64,000 bases of DNA, taken from contig CAVXOW010000001.1 of NCBI GenBank assembly GCA_963763485.1, forward strand, positions 124,001 through 188,000. Reading direction: 5' to 3'. The notes under the pieces were generated by a model that saw only the letters and a list, made by a program, of their open reading frames with translations, did not search any database and was not told the origin of the DNA. Source of the stretch: CAWCKS01 sp963763485. Lineage in GTDB: Bacteria > Pseudomonadota > Alphaproteobacteria > Rhizobiales > Xanthobacteraceae. Positions 12,764 to 21,621 of this stretch are shown here, in pieces. A program made the position numbers and the translations under genes. The first letter of the stretch is position 1. Every line of letters starts with the position of its first letter.

Positions 12764-12791
12764 CCTCGCCGCCGTCGTCGGCGGGGTTTTT
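12764..12791 (+). terminator. Rho-independent terminator after purF
   Basis: An 8-bp GC-rich stem (CCTCGCCG at 12764-12771 with CGGCGGGG at 12779-12786, one G-T pair, 7-base loop) runs directly into five T residues. It begins 17 bases after the purF stop and should end the cvpA-purF transcript. Confidence 0.85.
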
Positions 12792-12892
12792 GCTGATTAT
12801 ATCTTTGTTGTGTTTGGCTTTCGACACGCCCTGAAGGTCACGCCAAGCGATCCGCCTGATCGAAGTGGCGACAGCGGAGCGATCTGATTGTG

Positions 12893-12918
12893 GGTGGGCA
12901 AAGCGAAGCGTGCCCACC
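12893..12918. repeat. Short palindromic intergenic repeat
   Basis: GGTGGGC (12893-12899) pairs with GCCCACC (12912-12918) across a 12-base AAGCGAAGCG-containing loop. This is typical of the small palindromic elements found between genes in Bradyrhizobium. There is no T run, so it is not a good terminator. Confidence 0.5.
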
Positions 12919-12991
12919 AATCGCCCACGATCTCGGACAGGGCCACGTGAGCACGGCGCTTCGCGTCAACGCGAACGGGTGGTGAGAAGTA

Positions 12992-14008
12992 TCAGCGAGG
13001 AATCGTTGGCAGGGATGCCCGAATGCGCTGCGAGAAATCGGGCGCACCATCGGCTGCCTGTGCGGCCTCGTTAATCAGGGAGCGCCGCCGCAGCTCGTCA
13101 AAAGGCAGCGTGGTGTCCACGCGGCCGGACTCGTAAAGGTAGGCATCGATCAGGCCATTGAAGATATGACGGATGTCGAGCCGGCCTGTCCGGCCGGCGG
13201 CGTTCGCATAACGCACGATGTTGATCGTGCAGCTGTTGGTCAGCAGATGATAAAACTCCGGCCGATCGGCGAGTTCGTTGATACGGGTCAGATACATCAG
13301 GAATAACTGACGCGCGTTGTCGGCGCGGGTATTGAGATGATAGAGGTACACCGCTTCCCGGCGGTGATTGGTCCGCACGCCGACAAGGTCGCGCTCGTCA
13401 CCCACCACGTAGATCAACTCGAATTGCTTGAAGAGGGAGGCGACGGGCGCAAAGCCCTCGCCGACCTCAGGCCGTGTCTCGATGGAGATACTCAGAGGTT
13501 GCGCATTGTCGAAGATAAAGCTCACAAACGTGTGTGCGACCGGCCCCTGGGTGAAATAGGACACGAAGAAATCGAGGCCGGTCAAGTGCGACAGCAACAC
13601 CTCGCGCTCCTCATAGCGCACCGTGAAATCATTCCGGGCACGGTAGTCGAAGTTGCGAACACCGGTGAGATGAACGCGGTCGCCGTCGATGACCGCTCGC
13701 GGCATCACAGCGACTTCCGGGCGCCAGTTACGACTATGGGAAGGAGCGATGGAGATCCACCCTGCGACCACGCCTAGAAACAGCATGATCGCAATCACGG
13801 ACATACGCCGTTGATGCGAAAACCACAGAGCCCAGATCGCGAACGCCGCAAAGGCGCCAGCCAACACCGGACGCAGCCCGATCAACGGAATAGTCGAATA
13901 GTAGATGGCCAGGGTTGCCCACGCGATGAGTATGGTCCGGCACAGGAACCAGATCACCGCGATCAGCCAACCAAGAGAGCTGGACAGGAACCTGCGAATT
14001 GAACTCAA
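12992..14008 (-). CDS. DUF4105 (Lnb-like) membrane protein
   Basis: The predicted protein has 338 residues: two or three N-terminal transmembrane segments (residues 5-100) and then a large periplasmic domain. That domain has VHLTGVRNFDYRARNDFTVR and a later FYHLLTNSCTINIVRY, features of DUF4105 proteins. The Asn-Ser-Cys-Thr core resembles the putative nucleophile of the Lnb lipoprotein-transacylase-like family. The TTG at 14008 is chosen because GGGAGGAG lies just upstream. The frame stays open to 14131, but that extension is arginine-rich and unlike a signal. The function is inferred from the fold family only. Confidence 0.75.
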   Translation of the reverse strand: MSSIRRFLSSSLGWLIAVIWFLCRTILIAWATLAIYYSTIPLIGLRPVLAGAFAAFAIWALWFSHQRRMSVIAIMLFLGVVAGWISIAPSHSRNWRPEVAVMPRAVIDGDRVHLTGVRNFDYRARNDFTVRYEEREVLLSHLTGLDFFVSYFTQGPVAHTFVSFIFDNAQPLSISIETRPEVGEGFAPVASLFKQFELIYVVGDERDLVGVRTNHRREAVYLYHLNTRADNARQLFLMYLTRINELADRPEFYHLLTNSCTINIVRYANAAGRTGRLDIRHIFNGLIDAYLYESGRVDTTLPFDELRRRSLINEAAQAADGAPDFSQRIRASLPTIPR

Positions 14009-14239
14009 TGCTCCTCCCGCTCGCCTCAACTGCCGAATGCATGTTGGGCATCTCCGTCTGAGGGGACATGAGGGTTCTCCCTCTTCGTGCGCCCGAAGAG
14101 CCCGATCCACTAATCGGAGCCGTCGGAGCAAAGCATCTTCTCGATCGAGGATTGACCGGCGACTGCCGACGCGCTCACCGACCAGGCCGAGTCAGGAGAG
14201 TTCCGCTAAAATCCGATTATCGCATTCCGTATCAACCAG

Positions 14240-14785
14240 TTACGCGGCACCGGTGGTCGCCATCTCGGCAAGCGTCGTCACCGTATTCCAGTTGCGCGTC
14301 GTCGCGCCGACGCCAAGCGCTTTCTCGATCGCGGCGTTCGACAGCCTCGTCTCGCCGTAGTTGATCGGGCAATGGAGGTAAATCTCGCGACGCGCGAGAT
14401 GGTATTCGTCGCGGGTGCCCGCGAGCTTGGCGAGCCTTTCGATTTCAGGCCGCTTCGGTACATCGCCGAGCAATGTCACGTGCAGTTTCGTCGCGTCGAT
14501 CCCCTTCCGCTTCAAAAACGGATTCTGCGCGATGATTTCAGCCATCTCCTTCGCCGAACGAATGATCACCGGCACCGGTAGCCGCGTCTGCTTGTCGATC
14601 TTCTGCTTCAGCATCGTCGCGAGCTTCGCTGTACCTAGCGATGATGCGAACACCACGTTGCCGCTCTGCAAATAGGTGCGTACTTCACGCAGGCCCATCG
14701 TTTCGCACGCCCCGCGCAGCCACTCCATCTTCAGCGGGTTGCCGCCAACGTTCACTCCGCGCAGCATTGCCACATATGCCGGCAC
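14240..14785 (-). CDS. DUF1697 family protein
   Basis: This protein of about 181 residues starts with VAMLRGVNVGGNPLKM and contains LREVRTYLQSGNVVF. These are hallmarks of the DUF1697 family, a widespread cytosolic family without an assigned reaction. The GTG at 14785 is preferred to an upstream ATG at 14833 because homology begins there and AAAGG lies just before it. It is divergent from the SDR gene at 14854, so the two may share a promoter region. Confidence 0.82.
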   Translation of the reverse strand: MPAYVAMLRGVNVGGNPLKMEWLRGACETMGLREVRTYLQSGNVVFASSLGTAKLATMLKQKIDKQTRLPVPVIIRSAKEMAEIIAQNPFLKRKGIDATKLHVTLLGDVPKRPEIERLAKLAGTRDEYHLARREIYLHCPINYGETRLSNAAIEKALGVGATTRNWNTVTTLAEMATTGAA

Positions 14786-14853
14786 GACTGCACCTTTCGT
14801 TCCACAAATTGCGGTTTGCTTTTGCCGATGCAACGTAGCATAAGCGCCCGCGC

Positions 14854-15594
14854 ATGGATAAACAGCTGCAAAACCGCATCGCTCTCGTCACCGGCGCCTC
14901 GCGCGGCATCGGCTTTGCCGTCGCCTGCGCGCTGGCGCGCGCCGGTGCCCATGTCGTCGCGGTAGCACGCACCACAGGCGGCCTCGAAGAGCTCGACGAC
15001 GCGATCAGGAAGGACGGCGGCAGCGCGACGCTGGTACCGGTCGATCTCGCCGATCTCGACGGGCTGGCGCGGCTTGGCGCCGCGCTGAACGAACGCTATG
15101 GCAAGCTCGACGTGCTGGTCGGCAATGCCGGCGTGCTGGGGCCGGTGTCGCCGCTCGGCCACATCGAGCCGAAGCAGTGGACCGACGTGATGACGATCAA
15201 TGTCACCGCGAATTTCCAGCTGATCCGCTGCATGGAGCCGCTGTTGCGCAACTCCGACGCCGGCCGCGCGGTGTTCGTCTCGTCGGGCGCTGCCGGCAAT
15301 GCGCGCGCCTATCTCGGCCCCTACGCGACCTCGAAGGCCGCGCTGGAAGTCATGGTGCGGACCTGGGCCGCGGAGATCGCGACCACCACGATCCGTGCCA
15401 ACCTGTTCAATCCCGGGCCGATCCGCACGCGCATGCGCGCGTCGCTGATGCCCGGCGAAGATCCGATGACGCTGGATGCGCCGGAACAAGTCGCCGAGTT
15501 CGTCGTACCGATGTGTCTGCCGCCGTGGACCGAAAATGGCCGGCTCTACGACTATCCGAGCCGGTCGCTGCTCAACTTCCGCCCGCCGGCGTAG
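14854..15594 (+). CDS. Short-chain dehydrogenase/reductase
   Basis: This 246-residue Rossmann oxidoreductase has the cofactor motif TGASRGIGFA, the NAG motif (VGNAGVLGP) and catalytic Tyr and Lys in YATSKAA, with a preceding catalytic Ser (VFVSSGAAG). It follows purF as the next plus-strand enzyme in many related genomes, but the substrate is not known. Its last 23 bases overlap the 3' end of the convergent exporter gene. Confidence 0.9.
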   Translation: MDKQLQNRIALVTGASRGIGFAVACALARAGAHVVAVARTTGGLEELDDAIRKDGGSATLVPVDLADLDGLARLGAALNERYGKLDVLVGNAGVLGPVSPLGHIEPKQWTDVMTINVTANFQLIRCMEPLLRNSDAGRAVFVSSGAAGNARAYLGPYATSKAALEVMVRTWAAEIATTTIRANLFNPGPIRTRMRASLMPGEDPMTLDAPEQVAEFVVPMCLPPWTENGRLYDYPSRSLLNFRPPA

Positions 15595-16852
15595 CCTGCG
15601 CCTCGGCCTGCACCGCCGGCATCGTCGTCAGCGCGCGCACCGCGACCAGCATCGCCGCAATCAGCATCATCGCCGCGAGAATGAACGGCGCACCGGGTAG
15701 CATGACCGCGCCCGGTTTGATGAAGTAGGCGAAGGCCAGCGTAAAAATGCTCGGGCCGATCAGCTGCGCAATGCTCTGCGCGCTCGCGTTGGCGCCCTGC
15801 AAACGGCCCTGCTCGGTCGGCGCGACGCAGCGCGTCATCAGAGCCTGCGTCGCAGGGTTGGCGAGCCCCCACAGCGACAGAAAGGGAATGCCGAGCAATG
15901 AGAGATAGCCGATCGGCGCCAACCCGGTGATCAGGAAGCCGATCGTGCCGAAGCTCAGGCCGGCAATCAGCGCGGTGCGCTCGCCGAACCGTTTGACGAC
16001 CGGACCGATCACACCGATCTGCACCACCATTTGGCAGACGCCGACCAGCGCAAGCGACAGCCCGACCGTCGCGGTATCCCAGCCGTAGCGATAGCTCGCA
16101 TAAAGCACATACATGCTGGGCAGCACGACATGCGCAATCTGGCCGAGGAAGTAGACGACCGCCAGTACCGCAAGCGTCGACTTCGATCCGAGCAGGCGCA
16201 GCGCACCGACCGGATTGGCGCGCGACCAGCTGAACGGCGCGCGGCGATCGGCCGGCAGCGACTCCGGCAGCACGAACAGACCGTAGAGAAAGTTGGCGAG
16301 GCCGAGCACCGCCGCAACGACAAACGGCAGCCGTGGATGCACGGCGCCGAGCAGGCCGCCGATCGCAGGCCCGAGGATGAAGCCGGCGCCGAACGCTGCG
16401 CCGACCTTGCCGAACGCCGCGGCGCGCTTCTCCGGCTCCGTGATGTCGGTGAGATAGGCCATCGCGGTGGAAAAGCTTGCCGAGGTGATGCCCGAAATGA
16501 CGCGGCCGACGAACAGCCAGGCCAGCGACGGCGCCAGCGCCATCAGGATGTAGTCAAGCCCGAGCCCGAGATTGGACAACAGCACCACCGGCCGACGGCC
16601 GAAGCGGTCGGACACCATGCCGAGCAGTGGCGAGAAGAACAACTGCATCAGCGCCCATACCGTGCCGAACACGCCGAATACTTCGGCCGCAGACGCCGCA
16701 TCGTCGTTGACGAAGCTTGCGATCAGCTTTGGCAGGATCGGGATGATCAGGCCAAGCGCCATCATGTCGAACAGGATGGTGATGAAGATGAACACGAACG
16801 CCGCGCGGCGCTTCGGCGCTGAGACGCTGCCCTCCTCCGGCGCTGTCGTCAT
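15572..16852 (-). CDS. Tet-type (TCR family) MFS exporter
   Basis: This 426-residue major facilitator has 12 predicted membrane segments. Loop motif A, GMVSDRFGRRPV, lies between TM2 and TM3, and the N-terminus FIFITILFDMMALGLIIPIL is characteristic of the tetracycline-resistance class of drug:H+ antiporters. In chromosomal alphaproteobacterial copies the physiological substrate is usually unknown, so resistance should not be assumed. It overlaps der by four bases on the same strand, which implies translational coupling. Confidence 0.88.
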   Translation of the reverse strand: MTTAPEEGSVSAPKRRAAFVFIFITILFDMMALGLIIPILPKLIASFVNDDAASAAEVFGVFGTVWALMQLFFSPLLGMVSDRFGRRPVVLLSNLGLGLDYILMALAPSLAWLFVGRVISGITSASFSTAMAYLTDITEPEKRAAAFGKVGAAFGAGFILGPAIGGLLGAVHPRLPFVVAAVLGLANFLYGLFVLPESLPADRRAPFSWSRANPVGALRLLGSKSTLAVLAVVYFLGQIAHVVLPSMYVLYASYRYGWDTATVGLSLALVGVCQMVVQIGVIGPVVKRFGERTALIAGLSFGTIGFLITGLAPIGYLSLLGIPFLSLWGLANPATQALMTRCVAPTEQGRLQGANASAQSIAQLIGPSIFTLAFAYFIKPGAVMLPGAPFILAAMMLIAAMLVAVRALTTMPAVQAEAQATPAGGS

Positions 16853-18219
16853 CGAATCTTCTTCCGCTTGTGCGCGAATGGGTTGCTTTTCTCGCGCAAC
16901 GTGATGCGCACCGGCACACCCGGCAGGTCGAACTCGTCGCGCAGACTGTTGACGAGATATCGCTTGTAGGATTCAGGCACAGCATCGGCCCGTGAACAGA
17001 AGATGACGAAGCTCGGCGGCCGTGCCTTCGGCTGCGTCACGTAGTTCAGCTTCAGCCGCCGACCGGACACCGCGGGCGGCGGATTGGCCGAAGTCGCTTG
17101 CTCGAACCAGCGGTTCAGCGCTGCCGTCGGCACCCGGCGGTTCCAGACCTCGTAAGCCTGCTCGACCGCCTGCATCAGGCGATCGATGCCGTCGCCGGTG
17201 AAGCCGGAGACCGCGACCAGCGGCACGCCGCGCACCTGCGGCAAGAGGCGGTTGGCCTCTTCACGCAGCGCGCCGATCGCGCCCGGCCTGCGCTCGACCA
17301 GATCCCATTTCGAGATTGCGATCACCAGCGCGCGCCCCTCGCGCTCGATGAGATCGACAATGCGCAGGTCCTGATCCTCGAATTTTCCCTGCGCATCCAT
17401 CAAGACAACAACCACTTCGGCGAAGCGGATCGCGCGCAGCGCATCCGCGACCGACAGCTTTTCGAGTTTTTCTTCCACACGCGCCCGGCGGCGCAGGCCC
17501 GCGGTGTCGAACAGCCGAAATTTTGTCCCGAGCCAGTCGATGTCGACGGCGATGGCATCGCGTGTCGTGCCGGCCTCGGGGCTGGTCAGCAGGCGTTCCT
17601 CTCCCAGCAGGCGATTGATCAGGGTCGACTTGCCGGCGTTGGGACGGCCGACCACCGCGACGCGGATCGGATGCGCTGCCTCCGGTTGCTCGTCTGCCTC
17701 GGCTTCCGCTTCATCGTCATCCGATGCCGGCATGATCGCGCGCAGCGCCTGGTACAAGTCGCCGGTGCCCTCGCCATGCTCCGCCGAGATCGCCACGGGT
17801 TCGCCGAGGCCGAGCGCGAAGGCTTCGTTGACGCCTGCCGCGCCTTTCCGGCCCTCGCTCTTGTTTGCGACCACGATGACCGGCTTGCCGGATTTGCGCA
17901 CGAGATCGGCGAACATGCGATCCTGCGGGATGACCCCGGCACGGGCATCCACCATGAAGAAGAGCGCATCGGCGCCGGCAATCGCCGTTTCGGTCTGCTC
18001 GCGCATTCGCGCGGCAAGCGAGCCCTTCGCACCTTCGTCGAGGCCAGCGGTATCGATGACGGTAAACGCGAGATCGCCGAGTTCCGCGTGGCCTTCGCGG
18101 CGGTCGCGGGTCACGCCCGGCGCGTCATCGACCAGCGCGAGCTTCTGCCCGACCAGCCGGTTGAACAGCGTCGACTTGCCCACGTTGGGGCGGCCGATCA
18201 ATGCGATCGTGAAGGCCAT
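16849..18219 (-). CDS. der: Ribosome biogenesis GTPase Der (EngA)
   Basis: Der is an essential double GTPase that helps mature the 50S subunit. The 456-residue protein contains two tandem G domains. Each has a P-loop (GRPNVGKSTLFN near residue 9 and GRPNAGKSTLIN near 190), a DxxG motif (DTAGLD, DTAGLR) and an NKxD-type motif. A KH-like C-terminal domain follows. The acidic linker between the G domains (DDDEAEAEADEQPEA) is usual for the family. Confidence 0.96.
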   Translation of the reverse strand: MAFTIALIGRPNVGKSTLFNRLVGQKLALVDDAPGVTRDRREGHAELGDLAFTVIDTAGLDEGAKGSLAARMREQTETAIAGADALFFMVDARAGVIPQDRMFADLVRKSGKPVIVVANKSEGRKGAAGVNEAFALGLGEPVAISAEHGEGTGDLYQALRAIMPASDDDEAEAEADEQPEAAHPIRVAVVGRPNAGKSTLINRLLGEERLLTSPEAGTTRDAIAVDIDWLGTKFRLFDTAGLRRRARVEEKLEKLSVADALRAIRFAEVVVVLMDAQGKFEDQDLRIVDLIEREGRALVIAISKWDLVERRPGAIGALREEANRLLPQVRGVPLVAVSGFTGDGIDRLMQAVEQAYEVWNRRVPTAALNRWFEQATSANPPPAVSGRRLKLNYVTQPKARPPSFVIFCSRADAVPESYKRYLVNSLRDEFDLPGVPVRITLREKSNPFAHKRKKIR

Positions 18220-18280
18220 CGAAGGTCAACCTGGCACTCTTCGGACGAAAGAAAGGACTGGGGCGTGACGAATTCAAATC

Positions 18281-18362
18281 CGTCATTGCGAGGCGCAAAG
18301 CGCCGAAGCAATCCAGTCAGGATTTGTGGCCCTGGGATTGCTTCGCTTCGCTCGCAATGACG
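18281..18362. repeat. Palindromic intergenic repeat (REP-like)
   Basis: CGTCATTGCGAG at 18281 and its reverse complement ending at 18362 bracket a larger imperfect palindrome. GAAGCAATCC appears in one arm and GGATTGCTTC in the other. This is a familiar mobile palindrome of Bradyrhizobium-like genomes. It lies downstream of the lipoprotein gene and upstream of der. Confidence 0.7.
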
Positions 18363-18406
18363 GCGAAACTGGCAGGCACATAACACAAGCGCAACGCAAT
18401 CACACT

Positions 18407-18970
18407 TCAGCGCTGAAATGTTCCGCTGGGCAGCGGCGCATTGGAGAGCGATTGAGACTGTTGCGGCGCCGCCTGCTGATCGGCCGGAGCGGCCGGATCG
18501 ACGGCGCGCCTCGCCGAACGCTTGCGCGGTGGCGGCGGCGATGCAGGCGGCGGCTCCTCGCTGTCGGGCGATGCCGACGGATCGTTCGCCGGCTCGGCCT
18601 GCTGGTCGCCATTGGGCGTCACCCTGATCGGGGTCGGCCGCGAAGCAACGCGCTTCTTCGCCGGTTTCGGCGATGGCGCGGACGGCTCCTCTGGCGCCGG
18701 CGGCGGCGCCAGCGTCGGATCGGCGGCGGCCAACGCGGCCGCGTGTTCCGGCGTGCCTTTCAACAGGTCTGGTGGCACGCCCTGAGCGACACCGGGAACG
18801 CCCTCCGGAAACACCGGATGGCGATCGCCGACCGCGCGCTTCTTGCTGTCGAGGAAGTCGAGCCAGTCGGTCGGATCGAACGACGGCGTGTTCAGCGCCG
18901 CGCAGCCCGAGATCAGGATGGCCAGTGCGCCGAGCAGCGCTGCCGACACGATGCGTTGGATGATGCGCAT
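18407..18970 (-). CDS. Proline-rich lipoprotein of unknown function
   Basis: The 187-residue protein begins with a lipoprotein signal peptide whose lipobox ILISGC puts the lipidated cysteine at residue 23. The mature part has a short conserved-looking stretch (SFDPTDWLDFLDSKKRAVG) and then a long Pro/Ala/Arg-rich tail that is probably disordered. It follows the TPR gene by 17 bases and may be co-transcribed with it. The neighbourhood (TPR protein, der) resembles the outer-membrane-assembly cluster, where a BamB-like lipoprotein often sits. This protein shows no beta-propeller, so that role is not assigned. Confidence 0.75.
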   Translation of the reverse strand: MRIIQRIVSAALLGALAILISGCAALNTPSFDPTDWLDFLDSKKRAVGDRHPVFPEGVPGVAQGVPPDLLKGTPEHAAALAAADPTLAPPPAPEEPSAPSPKPAKKRVASRPTPIRVTPNGDQQAEPANDPSASPDSEEPPPASPPPPRKRSARRAVDPAAPADQQAAPQQSQSLSNAPLPSGTFQR

Positions 18971-18987
18971 GCCCGTCCCCCTGCCCC

Positions 18988-19641
18988 TCAGCTCTTCGCC
19001 GCCGGCGGCAGCAACGCCTTCAGGCTCTCGATCCGCGTGCGCAGGCTCGCCGGGGTATCGGAGTCGGTCGTGATCAAATCGACCCACTGCCGGGTCGCCG
19101 TTGTATCGTTGCCGCGCCACGCCGACAGCGCCAGCAATTCGCGCGCGCTGTGATGAAAGGTTCGGTCCTGCGCACTGAGCGGCTCGAGCCGCTGCTTGAT
19201 CTCGGCATAGGGCGCGGTGTCGACCAGCAGAGCCGACGCACGCAGTTGCGCGAGGTCGCGCTCGGTCTGGCCGAGGCCCGTATCGGCGGCGAGCGCATCA
19301 TAGGCTTTGACCGCGGCCGGCTTGTCACGCGCCTCAGTCTCGGCAGCGGCACGCAAGCGCGCAAGCATGCGATAGCCGTACGGCGCAGTTGCAACCAGTT
19401 GGGTAAAGGCCGCTTCGGCCTCGGCGTGCTTGTTGTCGTCCGAGAGCTTCAGCGCGGTTTCGAACTTGGCGCCGGCCTCCGCGGCCTGTTTGTTCTGCCA
19501 GTACTGGTACGCCCGCCAGCCGCCCACGGCGGCGACGACCAGAATCGCAACAGAGACGATCAGCCAATTATAGCGGTCCCACAGCCTCTTGAGCTGTTCC
19601 CGGCGGACTTCTTCGTCGACTTCGTCAAAAAACTCAGACAC
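18988..19641 (-). CDS. Membrane-anchored TPR protein (YfgM-like)
   Basis: The 217-residue protein has a short cytosolic N-terminus (FFDEVDEEVRREQLKRLWDR), one transmembrane helix near residues 28-46 (WLIVSVAILVVAAVGGW) and a periplasmic helical-repeat domain. The domain order and the position near der fit the YfgM/ancillary SecYEG-translocon family, which assists periplasmic chaperones. The orientation is the same as der. Confidence 0.82.
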   Translation of the reverse strand: MSEFFDEVDEEVRREQLKRLWDRYNWLIVSVAILVVAAVGGWRAYQYWQNKQAAEAGAKFETALKLSDDNKHAEAEAAFTQLVATAPYGYRMLARLRAAAETEARDKPAAVKAYDALAADTGLGQTERDLAQLRASALLVDTAPYAEIKQRLEPLSAQDRTFHHSARELLALSAWRGNDTTATRQWVDLITTDSDTPASLRTRIESLKALLPPAAKS

Positions 19642-19819
19642 TTAGGCGTCCACCCCAAGGTAAAAGATGAGATGCGGGCAAGCGGTGCTGCGGTCGACCG
19701 TCCCGGCCGGACTCGCTGATCCCCATCACACCGCGCGCCGATATCTTAAGGGTATGGCGACGGCAAGGCAAAAGCTGTCGCTTCAAAGTGTTAACAGCCG
19801 GCGGCGTGATGGCGCGGGG

Positions 19820-20404
19820 TCAGCCCCCAATCACCGGGACGCCGATCACCACCGGGTGGAAAGCAAGGGCGAGCGCCACATAGACGATGACCCCGATCAC
19901 CACGGCGAGCACGTCGTTTCCCACCCCGCCGACCGGAATCGGCGGCGCCCCGGCGTCACTGCGGGACTTCAGCGAAATCCGGTCATAGACCGCCCAGGCC
20001 AGCACCGAGCCGAACAGGATGATCGAACCGAGATCGCCATTGGCGAGGAGATGCGCCGCGGCCCACAGTTTTACGCCTGTCAGCATCGGGTGCTTCACGG
20101 CCGTATAGATCCTGCCGCGCAGGTAGGCGGCGACAATCAGGATCACCGCGGGCAGCATCAGCGCGACCGTGATATGCTTGAACGCAGTCGGTGGATACCA
20201 GACGTCGATCCAGCTTTCGGCACGGTAGCGCGAGAAGCCGTAGGCGATCAGCGCGATGCCGGCGATCGAGACGAGGCTGTAGGCGATCTTGTAGCCGCCC
20301 TCGCCCATCGCGCCGATCAGCGCCGCGCGCGCCCCGCGCCGCGTCGTCAGCGTGTGCGCGCTGAGAAACAGCACGAGGCCGAGAATCATGACAGTCAGGC
20401 CCAT
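19820..20404 (-). CDS. NnrU family membrane protein
   Basis: This 194-residue protein has five or six hydrophobic segments. Its HPMLTGVKLWAAAHLLANGD motif is typical of NnrU/isoprenylcysteine-methyltransferase-like membrane proteins. NnrU was first described near denitrification genes but is also found widely without them, and no denitrification gene is visible here. The start at 20404 (GLTVMILGLVLFLSAH) is chosen over the upstream ATG at 20437 because the first hydrophobic helix begins there. Confidence 0.85.
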   Translation of the reverse strand: MGLTVMILGLVLFLSAHTLTTRRGARAALIGAMGEGGYKIAYSLVSIAGIALIAYGFSRYRAESWIDVWYPPTAFKHITVALMLPAVILIVAAYLRGRIYTAVKHPMLTGVKLWAAAHLLANGDLGSIILFGSVLAWAVYDRISLKSRSDAGAPPIPVGGVGNDVLAVVIGVIVYVALALAFHPVVIGVPVIGG

Positions 20405-20569
20405 GGTGACTCCGTTTTCTGCGCCTTCGGAGGTCAACGCCTAGCATGCCAGCCAGCGATTCCGCATGCGTCGAAAGTTCGCCCACCCTCGCCGATAAGT
20501 CGCTTGGGGACACGAACGAGACACGCTATCAGCGGGTCAAATCTATCGAGAAACGACAGGGACGAAACG

Positions 20570-21547
20570 ATGATGAGGGGACTTGGTGCCGGCATTGTTG
20601 CGATTGTTTTCGCGAGCCTTTTGACAGCGCCGCCCGCCGCAGCGCAAAACTGGCCGCCTGCGACGGTGAAGATCGTGGTGCCGTTTGGCGCGGGATCGAC
20701 GCCCGACCTCGTTGCCCGCATCCTCGCTGACAACCTGCAAACGAAAAACGCCGGCAGCGCCTTCGTGGTCGAGAACAAGCCGGGCGCGTCGGGGAATACC
20801 GGCACCGACGTGGTCGCGAAGGCGCCGCCCGACGGCTCGGTGATCGGCATCTCGCTCGGCGGGCCGCTCGCGATCAACACCATCCTGTTCTCGCAGTTGC
20901 CCTATGATCCGGCCAAGGACATCGCCCCGATCACGTTGCTGACGGCGTTGCCAAGCGTGCTCGTGGTGCCGTCGAGCCTCAACATCTCAACCGTTGGCGA
21001 TTTCGTAGCGCTGCTGAAGAAAGACGCGAGCAAGATCAGCTATGGCTCGATCGGCGCCGGCTCTTTGTCGCAGCTCTGCATGGAGGCGATTGGCCTGAAG
21101 GCCGGTGGCGGCAAGATGGTTCACGTGCCTTATCCGGGCTCGCCGGCCGCGGTCACCGCGCTGCTCCGCGGCGACGTGCAGGCCGCGTGCCTGCCGGCGA
21201 TCTCGGTGACGCCACAGCTGGCCAGCGGCCTCAAGATTCTCGCGGTGACGACGCCGAAGCGGTCGTCCTTCCTGCCGGACTATCCGACGCTGAAGGAGAG
21301 CGGGATCGACGTGGAGTCCGACGCCTGGAACGGGCTGATCGCGCCATCAGGCACGCCGCCCGCGGTGATCGCGAAGATCAATAGCCAGGTGCGCGAAGTG
21401 CTCGCGCTGCCGGCCGTAATCGAGAAGCTCAAGACGCAGCTGATCGCGCCCTATCCGTCCACGCCCGAGGAAATGCGCGCCAAGATCGACAACGAGAAGA
21501 AGCTTTGGGCCGACGTCATCAAGGCCGCCGCCATCAAGATCAACTAA
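20570..21547 (+). CDS. Tripartite tricarboxylate transporter (TTT) solute-binding protein
   Basis: This 325-residue secreted protein has a signal peptide ending at APPAAA before QNWPPATVKIVVPFGAGST. That is the conserved opening of the Bug/TctC binding proteins, and the second hallmark VVENKPGASGNTGTDVVAKA is also present. Bug proteins capture carboxylates and other small molecules, and many work without an adjacent membrane pair. No tctA/tctB genes are visible. The frame extends 300 codons upstream, but that part lacks protein-like features. Confidence 0.9.
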   Translation: MMRGLGAGIVAIVFASLLTAPPAAAQNWPPATVKIVVPFGAGSTPDLVARILADNLQTKNAGSAFVVENKPGASGNTGTDVVAKAPPDGSVIGISLGGPLAINTILFSQLPYDPAKDIAPITLLTALPSVLVVPSSLNISTVGDFVALLKKDASKISYGSIGAGSLSQLCMEAIGLKAGGGKMVHVPYPGSPAAVTALLRGDVQAACLPAISVTPQLASGLKILAVTTPKRSSFLPDYPTLKESGIDVESDAWNGLIAPSGTPPAVIAKINSQVREVLALPAVIEKLKTQLIAPYPSTPEEMRAKIDNEKKLWADVIKAAAIKIN

Positions 21548-21621
21548 CGGAATGACAGGGGCGCGCCGACAGGCGTGCGAAGGGGTGCGTGAGCCTCGAA
21601 GCGAGGCTCGGCAAGGGGGAC

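Noticed and set aside
19667..20569. Long N-terminal extension of the TTT binding protein
   Set aside because: It runs antisense through the NnrU gene and lacks protein-like features; the signal peptide begins at 20570.
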